Shown piece after piece: positions 8,320 through 16,672 of a stretch of 64,000 nt of DNA. Under the pieces are notes generated by a model. It was not told the DNA's origin. It ran no database searches and saw nothing but the letters and a program-made list of their open reading frames with translations. Both the position numbers and the translations under genes were made by a program. The first letter of the stretch is position 1. Each line of letters opens with the position of its first letter. The DNA comes from Stenotrophomonas indicatrix (lineage in GTDB: Bacteria; Pseudomonadota; Gammaproteobacteria; Xanthomonadales; Xanthomonadaceae), in contig NZ_PEJS01000001.1 in the NCBI RefSeq assembly GCF_002750975.1, forward strand, positions 3,162,001-3,226,000, in the 5' to 3' direction.

Positions 8320-10047
8320 TCAATCCTTGGTGACGCGATTGATCTCGGCCAGGCTGGTCACACCCGCGGCCGCCTTCTTCAACGCCGACTGCCGCAGGTC
8401 ATTCACACCGATCGCCTGCGCGGCCTCGGCAATCTGCAGCGCATTGCCACCCGCCAGCACGATGGTCGCGATCTCGTCGGTCATCGGCATCACCTGGTAG
8501 AGGCCGGTACGGCCCTTGTAACCCTCGGTGCATTCATCGCAGCCCACCGCCTCGTGCAACTGGATACCCGCGTCCAGCTGCGCCTGGGTGAAGCCCTCGG
8601 CCAGAAGGGCGTGTGCAGGCAGGTCGGCCGGCCGCTTGCAGTTCGAGCACAGGCGGCGTGCCAAGCGCTGGGCGATCACCAGCGTCACCGAGCTGGTGAT
8701 GTTGTACGGCGCGATGCCCATGTTCATCAGGCGCGCGATGGTCTGCGGCGCATCGTTGGTATGCAGCGTGGACAGCACCATGTGACCGGTCTGCGCAGCC
8801 TTGATCGCAATTTCCGCCGTTTCCAGATCGCGGATTTCGCCGACCATGATGATGTCCGGATCCTGTCGCAGGAACGAGCGCAGCGCTGCGGCAAAGGTCA
8901 TGCCGCGCTTGTTGTTCTGCTGCACCTGGTTGACGCCGGGTAGGCGGATTTCCACCGGATCCTCGGCGGTGGAGATGTTGCGGGTCTCGTCGTTGAGGAT
9001 GCCCAGTGCGGTATACAGGGACACCGTCTTGCCTGAACCGGTCGGGCCGGTCACCAGTACCATGCCGTAAGGCTTGTGGATCGCCTCCAGGAACAGCTTC
9101 TGCTGGTCCGGCTCGTAACCCAGCTTGTCGATGCCCAGCTTGGCCGCGCTGCCATCGAGGATACGCAGCACCACCTTCTCGCCGAACAGCGTCGGCAGGG
9201 TGCTGACACGGAAGTCGATCTGCTTGGTCTTGGAAAGATTGAGCTTGATGCGGCCATCCTGCGGCACGCGCTTTTCAGCGATATCCAGCTGCGCCATCAC
9301 CTTCAGGCGCGCGGCAATGCGCTGGTTGAGCTTGTTCGGCGCACGCGCGACCATTTTCAACAGGCCATCGATGCGCAGGCGCACGCGGTAGTCGTCTTCG
9401 TAAGGCTCGAAGTGGATGTCCGACGCGCCCTTGCGGATCGCGTCGACCAACACCTTATTCACGAACTTGACCACCGGGGTGTCGTCGCCCTTGGCGTCGA
9501 TACCGCTGTCGGTGCTGGTCATGTCGTCGTCGCCACCGCCAACATCGAGGTTGGCCATGCCGTCATCGTCGCCACCCAGCGCATCGCCCATCGTGTCGTG
9601 GCTGGCATGCCACTGCTCCAACGTGCGGCGGATCTGGTCCTCGTCCACCAGGATCGGCTCAACCACCAAATTGGTGTGGAACTTGATCTCGTCCAGCGAG
9701 TGGGTGGGGTTGCTGGTGCCGACGAACAACTTGCCGCCGCGTTTGAACAGCGGCAGCACGTTGTGCTTGCGCAGCAGCTCTTCGCTGACCAGGTTCATCG
9801 CATTCTGGCTGCTGTCGAACGTGGACACGTCGAACAGCGGCATGCCGAATTCGACCGCGTTGGCGGCAGCGAGCTGCGAGGCGCTGACCAGCTTGTTCTG
9901 CGCGAACCACGTCGGCAGGGGCTGGCGAGCGGCGGCCGCCTTGGCCATGGCATCACGGGCAGCGACTTCGTCCAGCGCGCCGTCCTGGACGAGGCGGCGG
10001 GCCAAGCCGGTGATGCCGACGAGATTGGCGGTGGTAACGGCGTTCAT
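8320..10047 (-). CDS. pilB: Type IV pilus extension ATPase PilB
   Basis: Cytoplasmic hexameric ATPase that powers pilus assembly at the PilC platform. The 575-aa protein has an N-terminal GspE/MshEN domain, then the secretion ATPase core. The core has Walker A GPTGSGKTVS near residue 330, Asp-box and Walker B (IIMVGEIRDLETAE) and a His-box region. A late zinc-type tetracysteine site (CSNCK and CDEC) is also present. I chose the ATG at 10047, which has an AAGGATT Shine-Dalgarno and gives the length usual for Xanthomonadaceae; a longer frame to 10230 has no family support. It is transcribed toward pilR, away from the pilins. Confidence 0.96.
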   Translation of the reverse strand: MNAVTTANLVGITGLARRLVQDGALDEVAARDAMAKAAAARQPLPTWFAQNKLVSASQLAAANAVEFGMPLFDVSTFDSSQNAMNLVSEELLRKHNVLPLFKRGGKLFVGTSNPTHSLDEIKFHTNLVVEPILVDEDQIRRTLEQWHASHDTMGDALGGDDDGMANLDVGGGDDDMTSTDSGIDAKGDDTPVVKFVNKVLVDAIRKGASDIHFEPYEDDYRVRLRIDGLLKMVARAPNKLNQRIAARLKVMAQLDIAEKRVPQDGRIKLNLSKTKQIDFRVSTLPTLFGEKVVLRILDGSAAKLGIDKLGYEPDQQKLFLEAIHKPYGMVLVTGPTGSGKTVSLYTALGILNDETRNISTAEDPVEIRLPGVNQVQQNNKRGMTFAAALRSFLRQDPDIIMVGEIRDLETAEIAIKAAQTGHMVLSTLHTNDAPQTIARLMNMGIAPYNITSSVTLVIAQRLARRLCSNCKRPADLPAHALLAEGFTQAQLDAGIQLHEAVGCDECTEGYKGRTGLYQVMPMTDEIATIVLAGGNALQIAEAAQAIGVNDLRQSALKKAAAGVTSLAEINRVTKD

Positions 10048-10266
10048 AGAAATCCTTGGCTCATGGGTCTGGCAGCGCGGTGCGCCCTCCAAGGGCACCA
10101 CACGGGGCAGCAGAACCTGCCGCGAGCATCGGCCAGCGGCATCGCCAATCCATGAGCAACGCTGCCTTGCCCGGCGTTGCCGGCCCGGCAGGCTCGATCC
10201 TGACTCCCCCGGGGATGATAGCCCCGTCAAGGGTCGCCCAACATCCCATTGCCGGCTGAAATGTGA
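10048..10266. other. Gap between pilB and the second pilin
   Basis: About 220 bp upstream of pilB and downstream of the second pilin gene. It holds GC-rich imperfect hairpins near 10155-10235 that could end pilin transcription and must include the pilB promoter. I see no clear -10/-35 or sigma-54 match. Confidence 0.4.
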
Positions 10267-10674
10267 TCAGCAGCCCGTTGGGCGATAGCGTGCTTCAAAG
10301 GCGCTGCCGTCGCAGCTCCAGATGCCCTCGGCGGAGCGGCGCAGGATCAGGTCCTTGCCTTCCAGGGCACTGTGGCCCTTCAGGGTGCAGCTGATATGGC
10401 CGACACCTGATTCGCTGAGTTCGGCCTCGACTACCGAGCAGTGGGCGTTCTGAGAACCGCCGATGAGTTCCGGCGTGACTTCACTGACAGATCGTCCTTG
10501 ATACACGACGATTTCCACCAGCGTCTTGCCGGGGCTGATATCGGCCAACGCGGCGGTCAATTGGGTGCGGATGATGTACGGCTGGAACGCCACCATCGCG
10601 ATCGCAGCCAGGATAGCGATGATGGCCACCACGATCATCAGTTCGATGAGCGTGAAGCCTTTTTGCGTATTCAT
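10267..10674 (-). CDS. Type IV pilin (second, distal copy)
   Basis: Pilin of 135 aa with a class III leader: MNTQKG, then cleavage before F, then [18 protein letters not shown] with the conserved Glu at mature position 5. Two C-terminal Cys residues could form the D-region disulfide (roughly CDGS and PTGC). The ATG at 10674 has GGGGGAG upstream; a longer start would add residues before the leader. It lies about 150 bp downstream of the other pilin, behind a terminator. Outside the N-terminal helix the two pilins differ clearly, so this is a paralogue, not a recent duplicate. It could be an alternative major pilin or a minor subunit. Confidence 0.92.
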   Translation of the reverse strand: MNTQKGFTLIELMIVVAIIAILAAIAMVAFQPYIIRTQLTAALADISPGKTLVEIVVYQGRSVSEVTPELIGGSQNAHCSVVEAELSESGVGHISCTLKGHSALEGKDLILRRSAEGIWSCDGSAFEARYRPTGC

Positions 10675-10740
10675 GACTCCCCCTGTTTTATCCAGCAATC
10701 CCCATTGCTGCGTGCCGACCGGTTCTCATGCATCAGTCAG

Positions 10741-10768
10741 CACAAGGCCCGCCGAAGCGGGCCTTGTG
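10741..10768 (-). terminator. Terminator between the two pilins
   Basis: A perfect 12-bp stem, CACAAGGCCCGC / GCGGGCCTTGTG, with loop CGAA. It sits just after the proximal pilin in the leftward transcript and before the distal pilin. It should cap most pilin mRNA there, so the distal pilin depends on readthrough or its own promoter. Confidence 0.78.
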
Positions 10769-10823
10769 TGTAACAACTGGAGTCGCCCAGATTCAGATGC
10801 GACGTACCCCAATCAAAAATCGA

Positions 10824-11246
10824 TCAGCTGCAGCCCTTGGGCTTGAACTTGTCGTCAACACCAGTGGTGACACAGCTGAAGCCACCAGCAACTGCGGTTG
10901 CACCCGAGCCAGATGCTTCGGCGTAGTTCAGGGCGATCGTCGAAGAAGTGCCGATACGACCCGGGTCGCGGATGGTGCAGGTCATACCGGCCGTTGCAAC
11001 GGCAATCGTCGAGCAAGCACCGGTTTCGGCAGCCTGGAAGCCAGCGTTGGCCACGGTCGGGGTGCCACCGTCGCTGATGACCATCTCGAACTGGGTCTTG
11101 TGCGAGGCCAGGTCAGCCAGAGCGGCAGTGACCTTCGACTTCGAGGTGTAGTCCTGGTAAGCCGGCAGTGCAATGGCGGCCAGGATCGCGATGATCGCAA
11201 CAACGATCATCAGTTCGATAAGGGTGAAGCCCTTCTGGTTCTTCAT
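10824..11246 (-). CDS. pilA: Type IV major pilin PilA
   Basis: Structural subunit of the pilus fibre. At 140 aa it has leader MKNQKG, cleavage before F, and the hydrophobic assembly helix [18 protein letters not shown] with Glu5 of the mature protein. The globular domain ends with the usual Cys pair (FSCVTT and KGCS). It is probably the major pilin because a strong sigma-54 promoter lies about 100 bp upstream and a terminator follows directly. The processing enzyme PilD and platform protein PilC are encoded on the other side of the promoter region. Confidence 0.94.
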   Translation of the reverse strand: MKNQKGFTLIELMIVVAIIAILAAIALPAYQDYTSKSKVTAALADLASHKTQFEMVISDGGTPTVANAGFQAAETGACSTIAVATAGMTCTIRDPGRIGTSSTIALNYAEASGSGATAVAGGFSCVTTGVDDKFKPKGCS

Positions 11247-11344
11247 AGTCGTACATCCCCAAGATAGTGGTGGTTGAGTCAGTGCACAGGATCGGTCCGA
11301 CCTTCGGCCGGCTGAGCGGGTCCTGCACCTGCGGGTGGATCAAC

Positions 11345-11359
11345 GCAGGTTGCGTGCCA
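11345..11359 (-). promoter_or_regulatory. Sigma-54 promoter of pilA
   Basis: Read on the minus strand this is TGGCAC-GCAAC-CTGC. It matches the RpoN consensus TGGCAC-N5-TTGC at nearly every position, with the key GG and GC 10 bp apart. Transcription would start about 12 bp further left, giving a leader of roughly 85-90 nt before pilA. PilR, encoded in this window, is the expected activator. Confidence 0.85.
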
Positions 11360-11458
11360 ACCCCGGCACGCCTCCCCCTGGATTTCCCCGCGCCCATGAT
11401 GGCAGCAATTTCGTGGATGGGAACCCCCCGTATTCGAATCTGCGATGGACGCGGCAAT

Positions 11459-11475
11459 GTGACGCAGTGCGTCAC
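11459..11475. promoter_or_regulatory. 17-bp palindrome in the pilA-pilC gap
   Basis: GTGACGCA-G-TGCGTCAC is a perfect dyad around a single central base. It lies about 100 bp upstream of the pilA sigma-54 site and about 125 bp upstream of pilC. It resembles a dimer-binding operator. The spacing does not fit the CRP/Clp site TGTGA-N6-TCACA. The regulator is unknown. Confidence 0.45.
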
Positions 11476-11597
11476 CTTTGGTCGGCGGCCGGCACGAAAT
11501 TGCATTCCGGCCCGCTCGGCAACTGCCCAGACGGCAATGAACCCGCTACCATCGGCAACTGGATGCCCGTCTGGGGATGGCGGGCCGGGGAGCCAAC

Positions 11598-12857
11598 ATG
11601 TCTGTCAGTCGCAGTGCGATCAAGAAGGAACCGGTGGCGCGCGCCACCATGGAGCTGCAGCCGTTTGTCTGGGAGGGGACCGACAAGCGGGGCGTGAAGA
11701 TGAAGGGCGAGCAGTTGGCCAAGAATGCCAACCTGCTGAGGGCCGAACTCCGTCGCCAGGGCATCAACCCAGGCACGGTAAAAACGAAGCCCAAACCGTT
11801 GTTCGGTGCTGCCGGAAAGCCAATCAAACCGCGGGACATCGCCTTCTTCAGCCGGCAGATGGCCACGATGATGAAGTCCGGCGTACCGATCGTGTCGGCC
11901 CTGGAGATCATCGGCAGCGGGCACAAGAACCCGCGCATGAAGAAGATGGTGGACACCATCCGCACCGATATCGAGGGCGGTTCCTCGATGTACGAAGCGG
12001 TCAGCAAGCATCCGGTGCAGTTCGACGAGCTCTATCGCAACCTGGTGCGAGCCGGCGAAGGCGCCGGCGTGCTGGAAACCGTGCTGGACACGGTGGCCAC
12101 CTACAAAGAGAACATCGAGGCGCTGAAGGGCAAGATCAAGAAGGCGCTGTTCTACCCGATCATGGTGGTGGTGGTGGCCATGCTGGTCAGCGGCATCATG
12201 TTGGTATTCGTGGTGCCACAGTTCGAGGATGTGTTCAAGAGTTTCGGCGCCGATCTGCCGGCGTTCACCCAGATGGTGGTGAACCTGTCGCGGTTCATGG
12301 TGTCGTGGTGGTGGCTGATGCTGATTGTTGCGATCGGAACGGCGGTCGGCGCGGTCATGGCCTACAAGCGATCGCCAAAGATGCAGCACGCCATGGATCG
12401 GTTCGTGTTGAAGGTGCCGGTGATCGGCCAGATCATGCACAACAGCGCCATCGCCCGTTTCTCCCGTACCACCGCTGTGACGTTCAAGGCGGGCGTGCCG
12501 CTGGTGGAGGCACTCGGCATCGTGGCGGGCGCCACCGGCAACACGGTGTATGAAGAGGCGGTGCTGCGGATGCGCGATGACGTGTCTGTCGGCTACCCGG
12601 TCAACGTTTCCATGAAGCAGACCAACCTGTTCCCGCACATGGTCATCCAGATGACCGGCATCGGCGAAGAGGCCGGCGCCCTGGATGCCATGCTGTTCAA
12701 GGTGGCCGAGTACTACGAGCAGGAAGTCAACAATTCGGTGGATGCCCTGAGCAGCCTGCTGGAACCGATGATCATGGTGTTCATTGGTACCATTGTTGGC
12801 GGCATGGTGATTGCCATGTACCTTCCCATCTTCAAGCTCGGCGCCGTCGTCGGATAA
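11598..12857 (+). CDS. pilC: Type IV pilus inner-membrane platform protein PilC
   Basis: Polytopic inner-membrane protein on which PilB acts to polymerise pilin. The 419-aa protein has two T2SF (GspF) domains with three membrane segments: near FYPIMVVVVAMLVSGIML, near SWWWLMLIVAIGTAVG, and at the C-terminus. Conserved stretches include FSRQMATMMKSGVP and its repeat FSRTTAVTFKAGVP. Start at 11598 has GGGGAG seven bases upstream. It is divergent from pilA and only a few bases ahead of pilD. Confidence 0.96.
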   Translation: MSVSRSAIKKEPVARATMELQPFVWEGTDKRGVKMKGEQLAKNANLLRAELRRQGINPGTVKTKPKPLFGAAGKPIKPRDIAFFSRQMATMMKSGVPIVSALEIIGSGHKNPRMKKMVDTIRTDIEGGSSMYEAVSKHPVQFDELYRNLVRAGEGAGVLETVLDTVATYKENIEALKGKIKKALFYPIMVVVVAMLVSGIMLVFVVPQFEDVFKSFGADLPAFTQMVVNLSRFMVSWWWLMLIVAIGTAVGAVMAYKRSPKMQHAMDRFVLKVPVIGQIMHNSAIARFSRTTAVTFKAGVPLVEALGIVAGATGNTVYEEAVLRMRDDVSVGYPVNVSMKQTNLFPHMVIQMTGIGEEAGALDAMLFKVAEYYEQEVNNSVDALSSLLEPMIMVFIGTIVGGMVIAMYLPIFKLGAVVG

Positions 12858-12864
12858 AACATAC

Positions 12865-13728
12865 ATGGCATTTCTCGACCAGCATCCCGGCCTCGGCTAT
12901 CCCGCCGCGGCCGGCCTGGGACTGCTTCTGGGCAGCTTCCTGAACGTCGTCATCCTGCGCCTGCCCAAGCGGCTGGAATGGCAGTGGAAGCGCGATGCGC
13001 GCGAGGTTCTGGAGGAGCCGGACTTCTACGAGCCGCCCCCGCCGGGCATCGTGGTGGAGCCTTCGCACTGCCCCCACTGCAAGCACAAGCTGGCCTGGTA
13101 CGAGAACATCCCGCTGTTCAGCTGGATGATCCAGGGCGGCAAGTGCCGCCACTGCAAGGCGCCCATCTCCATCCAGTACCCGCTGGTGGAGGCCCTGACC
13201 GCGGTGATGGTGCTGGCCTGTGTGTGGCAGTTCGGCTTCGGCTGGCAGGGCTTCGGTGCGATCGTGCTGACCTGCTTCCTGATCGCCCTGTCCGGCATCG
13301 ACCTGCGCACCCAACTGCTCCCGGACCAATTGACTCTGCCGCTGATGTGGCTGGGGTTGATCGGCAGCATCGACAACCTGTACATGCCGGCCAAACCGGC
13401 CCTGCTCGGCGCCCTGCTGGGCTACCTGTCGCTGTGGTCGGTGTGGTGGCTGTTCAAGCAGCTGACCGGCAAGGAAGGCATGGGCCACGGCGACTTCAAG
13501 CTGCTGGCCGCGCTGGGCGCCTGGTGCGGGATGAAGGGCATCCTGCCGATCATCCTGATGTCGTCGGTGCTGGGCGCCCTCATCGGCTCGATCTGGCTGT
13601 ACAGCCGTGGCCGTGACCGGGCGACACCGATTCCGTTCGGCCCCTACCTGGCACTGGCCGGCTGGCTGTTCTTCATGTGGGGCGAGCCGCTGTTGAACCA
13701 GTATCTGGTGATGAGCGGGCTGCGCTGA
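12865..13728 (+). CDS. pilD: Prepilin leader peptidase / N-methyltransferase PilD
   Basis: Inner-membrane aspartic protease that cleaves class III leaders and N-methylates pilins and type II pseudopilins. The 287-aa protein starts with a membrane segment (GLGLLLGSFLNVVI). The cytoplasmic loop carries two CxxC pairs (CPHC, CRHC). The two catalytic Asp are in GIDLRTQLLPD and GHGDFKLL. It follows pilC by 7 bp, so both are cotranscribed. In Xanthomonas the equivalent is also called XpsO. Confidence 0.96.
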   Translation: MAFLDQHPGLGYPAAAGLGLLLGSFLNVVILRLPKRLEWQWKRDAREVLEEPDFYEPPPPGIVVEPSHCPHCKHKLAWYENIPLFSWMIQGGKCRHCKAPISIQYPLVEALTAVMVLACVWQFGFGWQGFGAIVLTCFLIALSGIDLRTQLLPDQLTLPLMWLGLIGSIDNLYMPAKPALLGALLGYLSLWSVWWLFKQLTGKEGMGHGDFKLLAALGAWCGMKGILPIILMSSVLGALIGSIWLYSRGRDRATPIPFGPYLALAGWLFFMWGEPLLNQYLVMSGLR

Positions 13729-13739
13729 GGGGAGTCCCC

Positions 13740-14351
13740 ATGAGCCAGTATGTGGTGGGCCTGACCGGCGGCATCGCCTCGGGCAAGAGTGAGGTAACCC
13801 GGCGCTTCGAGACGCTGGGAATTGGTGTTGCCGACGCCGACCTGGCCGCGCGCGCGGTGGTGGCGGTGGGCAGCCCTGCCCTCGCCCTGGTTGCCGAGCG
13901 CTTCGGTGCAGACATGCTGCTCGCCGACGGCGCCCTGGACCGGGCGCGCCTGCGTGCCCACATCTTTGCCGACCCGGCCGAGCGGACTGCGCTGGAAGCG
14001 ATCACCCACCCGGCCATCCGCCGGCTGATGCAGCAGCAGTGCGAGCAGGCCGCCAGCCCCTATGCGCTGGCGGCGATCCCGCTGCTGACCGAAGTGGGCG
14101 GTCGCCAGGCCTATCCGTGGCTGGACCGGGTGCTGCTGGTAGATGCCCCGGAAGCCGTGCAGCACGCCCGGCTGATGCAGCGCGACGGCATCGACGCCGC
14201 GCTGGCTGACCAGATGATCGCCGCCCAGGCCACCCGCGCGCAGCGCCTCGCGCTGGCTGATGATGTGGTCGTCAATGATGGCCATCCGGATGACCTGCAG
14301 GCGCAGGTCGAGCGGTTGCATGCGCGGTATCTGGCGTTGGCGGCCGGATAA
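13740..14351 (+). CDS. coaE: Dephospho-CoA kinase
   Basis: Catalyses the last step of coenzyme A synthesis, phosphorylation of the 3'-hydroxyl of dephospho-CoA. At 203 aa it has the P-loop GLTGGIASGKSEV at the N-terminus, DADLAAR for substrate binding, and a LID/CoA region (DGIDAALADQMIAAQ). The ATG at 13740 lies 11 bp after the pilD stop with GGGGAG upstream. The pilC-pilD-coaE arrangement is common in gammaproteobacteria. Confidence 0.96.
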   Translation: MSQYVVGLTGGIASGKSEVTRRFETLGIGVADADLAARAVVAVGSPALALVAERFGADMLLADGALDRARLRAHIFADPAERTALEAITHPAIRRLMQQQCEQAASPYALAAIPLLTEVGGRQAYPWLDRVLLVDAPEAVQHARLMQRDGIDAALADQMIAAQATRAQRLALADDVVVNDGHPDDLQAQVERLHARYLALAAG

Positions 14352-14384
14352 CCCTGCAGGTCCATCGGCACCGCGCGAACGGGC

Positions 14385-14406
14385 ATCCACGCATGCGTTG
14401 ATCTAC
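14385..14406 (-). repeat. SMAG/REP palindrome overlapping a stop codon
   Basis: A minus-strand GTAG unit with an ATCAACGC/ATGCGTGGAT-type stem, slightly degenerate. Its GTAG head supplies the TAG stop of the convergent gene at 14403. It fills most of the gap behind coaE. Confidence 0.7.
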
Positions 14407-14789
14407 TCCAGCTGCTGGCGGGCGTAGCGGGCCAGTTCGCGGGCGGCCAGCAACAGACCTTCCACTACATCCGGCGGCAGTTGCTGGCCCGCGCTGCCCT
14501 GCACGCGTGCCGCTTCGGCGGCGTGCAGCATCTGGATCAGCGCATTCAGACCGGCCAGGGTACGGCTGAGGCTGGCCAGGGTTACGGCCTGCGACGGACT
14601 GAGACCGGTGCCCTTCCGCGTCTGGCCATCGGCGTTGTCGCGGCCATCCATGCGTGCCATCAGCGCGGGCAGCAGGTCGCTGGGTTCGGCCAGTACGTCT
14701 TCGATGCGTTCGGCGATGTCGGCCGGCAACTGATCGGCGGATTCGCCAACCAGGCGGCGCAGGTTCGGATAGGTGGTGCGTGCAGACAT
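14403..14789 (-). CDS. Conserved hypothetical protein, helical, 128 aa
   Basis: I do not recognise a function. The 128-aa protein is acidic and helix-rich. It has no signal peptide, membrane segment or cysteine. Segments such as PADIAERIEDVLAEPSDLLP and AARELARYARQQLE look amphipathic. The start at 14789 is supported by a GAGGAG Shine-Dalgarno. The frame stays open far upstream, but without similarity to anything I know. It is convergent with coaE and its TAG stop lies within a SMAG head. Confidence 0.75.
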   Translation of the reverse strand: MSARTTYPNLRRLVGESADQLPADIAERIEDVLAEPSDLLPALMARMDGRDNADGQTRKGTGLSPSQAVTLASLSRTLAGLNALIQMLHAAEAARVQGSAGQQLPPDVVEGLLLAARELARYARQQLE

Positions 14790-15301
14790 GGCAATGCTCC
14801 TCGCAGACGGCAAGGCCACCCGCGGATGCGGGGTGGCGGACGGTGCGGGTTGGCGTACCGGAGACCCAACAACTCGAAAGCAAGGAAAAAGACTCCAGCG
14901 GACTCTTGCGAGTCCCCACGCACCGCCCGCCGAAGCAGAAGGCATGCGATGCATTTTCCACGATGGCCAAAGCGCATCTGGAGCTTTCAAGTTGTCGGGT
15001 TTATTCAGGACGCCAATCCCGGCCGGGGCGATGACCCCGACCGTGCCATCTCGCCAGCTGCATGCATTGCGGTCATGAGGCGAAAACGCCATGCGGCCAA
15101 CCGTCTGCGGAACCGTGCGGTGTGACACGCGCAGGGCGCGGAATGCATCACGCAGGTGTCGTGCTGGACCAGAAACGCCGCGCCTTCGCGGAAGCTGCAT
15201 TGGCGTTGCATGCGACATTTCGCGCCGAACGGGAGATTTTGACGACGGATGGATTCGTGCCGACCAAGGTCGGCACCCACCAAAGCAGCAGCCAGAAGGC
15301 G
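14790..15301. other. 512-bp gap upstream of the small helical gene
   Basis: No convincing gene or RNA is seen here. It must contain the promoter of the gene ending at 14403. The only clear structure is a SMAG-like palindrome at 15257-15280 (stem GTGCCGACC/GGTCGGCAC), placed just past the histidine kinase stop, where it may act as its terminator. Confidence 0.5.
15257..15280 (-). repeat. SMAG-like palindrome after the histidine kinase gene
   Basis: On the minus strand: GTGG head, then GTGCCGACC-TT-GGTCGGCAC. The same stem type (GTGTCGACC) recurs at 30511 and 45023. Confidence 0.7.
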
Positions 15302-16672
15302 TTACAACGGCTTCGGCGAGAACGTCAGCGTGGCGATCACGCCACGGGCGCCGCCCGGGCGCACGCTCACCTGCCAGCCGTACAGATCGCACAGGCGGCT
15401 GACGATCGACAGGCCAATGCCACCGCCCTGCGAGTGACCGGCATGGGTACCGCGGTAGCCGCGCTGGAACAGCTTGGCGGCATCTTCCTCGCTCAGGCCT
15501 GGCCCGCTGTCGGTCACCGACACAGCGTTGGTGCCCACATGTACGCGCACCTCGCCATCCTGCGAATACTTCACCGCATTGCCGATCAGGTTGCCCAGCG
15601 CCACCGACAACGCCGCTTCGGGGGCATCGATGACCAGATCGCGTTCGCCATCCAGGTGCAGCTCCAGCGGCTTGCCACCCAACTGGGCGCGGTGCGCGTC
15701 CAGCAGCTGTTCGGCCACCCGGGCCACATTGCTGCTGCCCTGCCCGCGTTCGTTGCGCGACAGCAGCAGCAGCGCTCCGATCAGATCGCTGCACTGCTGC
15801 TCGGCACGCTGGATGCGCTGCAGGCGCTGCAGTACCTTTTCGTCCAGGCCGGGGCGGGTCAGCAGAAGCTCGGTGGCGCCACGGATCACCGCCAACGGCG
15901 TGCGCAGCTCGTGGCTGACATCGGCATTGAACTCACGGTCGCGCTGCACCACTTCGGTCAGCCGCGAGGAATAGTCATCCAACGCCTGTGCCAACTGGCC
16001 CACTTCGTCATCCGGGAAGCGCGGCGCCAACGGCTCGGGCTCACTGGTACCGCCACGGTACGCACGCAGGCGCGCGGCCAGATCCGAGACCGGCTTCATC
16101 ACCTTGGAGGCCGACCACCAGCCCAGCACCAGCGACAGCAGGCTGAATACCAGCACCGACAGGAACAGCGCGCGGTTGAGCTGCTGCCCACCGCGGACGC
16201 TGTCGGTCATGTCGTAGGCCAGGAACGCCCAGGCATCGGGAGTCTTGCGCACGGCCAGCTTGTAGGAATAGCGCTCGCCGCGCTCGTCCACACCGCCCAT
16301 GTTGTACAGGCCGTCCTTGAACTCGTACCAGTCCGGCTCCTCCTCGCGCAGGGCTTCGAACTTGTCCGGCTTGATCAGGCGCGCGCGCATCTGCTGCACC
16401 GGCAGGTCGGGGTTGCGGTCCGGGCTTTCGTAATAACGCCGCACGTACTCGCTGATGTTGCGGTTCATCACGTCTTCCACCAGCTGGTTTTCCACCCGCA
16501 TGCGGGCCCAGTTGGTGGCGAACGCGAACAGTGTCGTCAGGCAGAAACCCAACAACACGAACGAGACGATGATGCGGCTGCGCAGGCGCCGCCGATAAGG
16601 CGTGCGCCGGCGCTCCCCCTTGCTTGCCACAGAATCAGGCTTCCGGCGTAGCGATGCGGTATCCGATGCCAT
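15302..16672 (-). CDS. Sensor histidine kinase, ColS/RaxH-like
   Basis: Membrane-bound kinase of an OmpR-type two-component pair. The 456-aa protein has a basic N-terminus, TM1 (about residues 33-53), a periplasmic domain of about 110 residues rich in aromatic and charged residues, and TM2 (about 168-190). These are followed by HAMP, HisKA with DVSHELRTPL, and an ATPase domain ending GGGIGLSIVSRL. It overlaps the regulator gene by 38 bp if the ATG at 16672 is used. A GTG at 16630, just after the regulator stop and preceded by GGAAG, is an alternative start. Context near the pilus locus and the sequence recall Xanthomonas ColS/RaxH, which answer to metals and outer-membrane stress; that link is by memory. 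Confidence 0.85.
   Translation of the reverse strand: MASDTASLRRKPDSVASKGERRRTPYRRRLRSRIIVSFVLLGFCLTTLFAFATNWARMRVENQLVEDVMNRNISEYVRRYYESPDRNPDLPVQQMRARLIKPDKFEALREEEPDWYEFKDGLYNMGGVDERGERYSYKLAVRKTPDAWAFLAYDMTDSVRGGQQLNRALFLSVLVFSLLSLVLGWWSASKVMKPVSDLAARLRAYRGGTSEPEPLAPRFPDDEVGQLAQALDDYSSRLTEVVQRDREFNADVSHELRTPLAVIRGATELLLTRPGLDEKVLQRLQRIQRAEQQCSDLIGALLLLSRNERGQGSSNVARVAEQLLDAHRAQLGGKPLELHLDGERDLVIDAPEAALSVALGNLIGNAVKYSQDGEVRVHVGTNAVSVTDSGPGLSEEDAAKLFQRGYRGTHAGHSQGGGIGLSIVSRLCDLYGWQVSVRPGGARGVIATLTFSPKPL

Noticed and set aside
10700..10725. Sigma-54 site for the second pilin
   Set aside because: GGCAC is present on the minus strand, but the GC of the -12 element is missing at the required distance.
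11459..11475. Clp/CRP binding site
   Set aside because: TGTGA and TCAC half-sites are present, but the spacing is too long for the CRP family.
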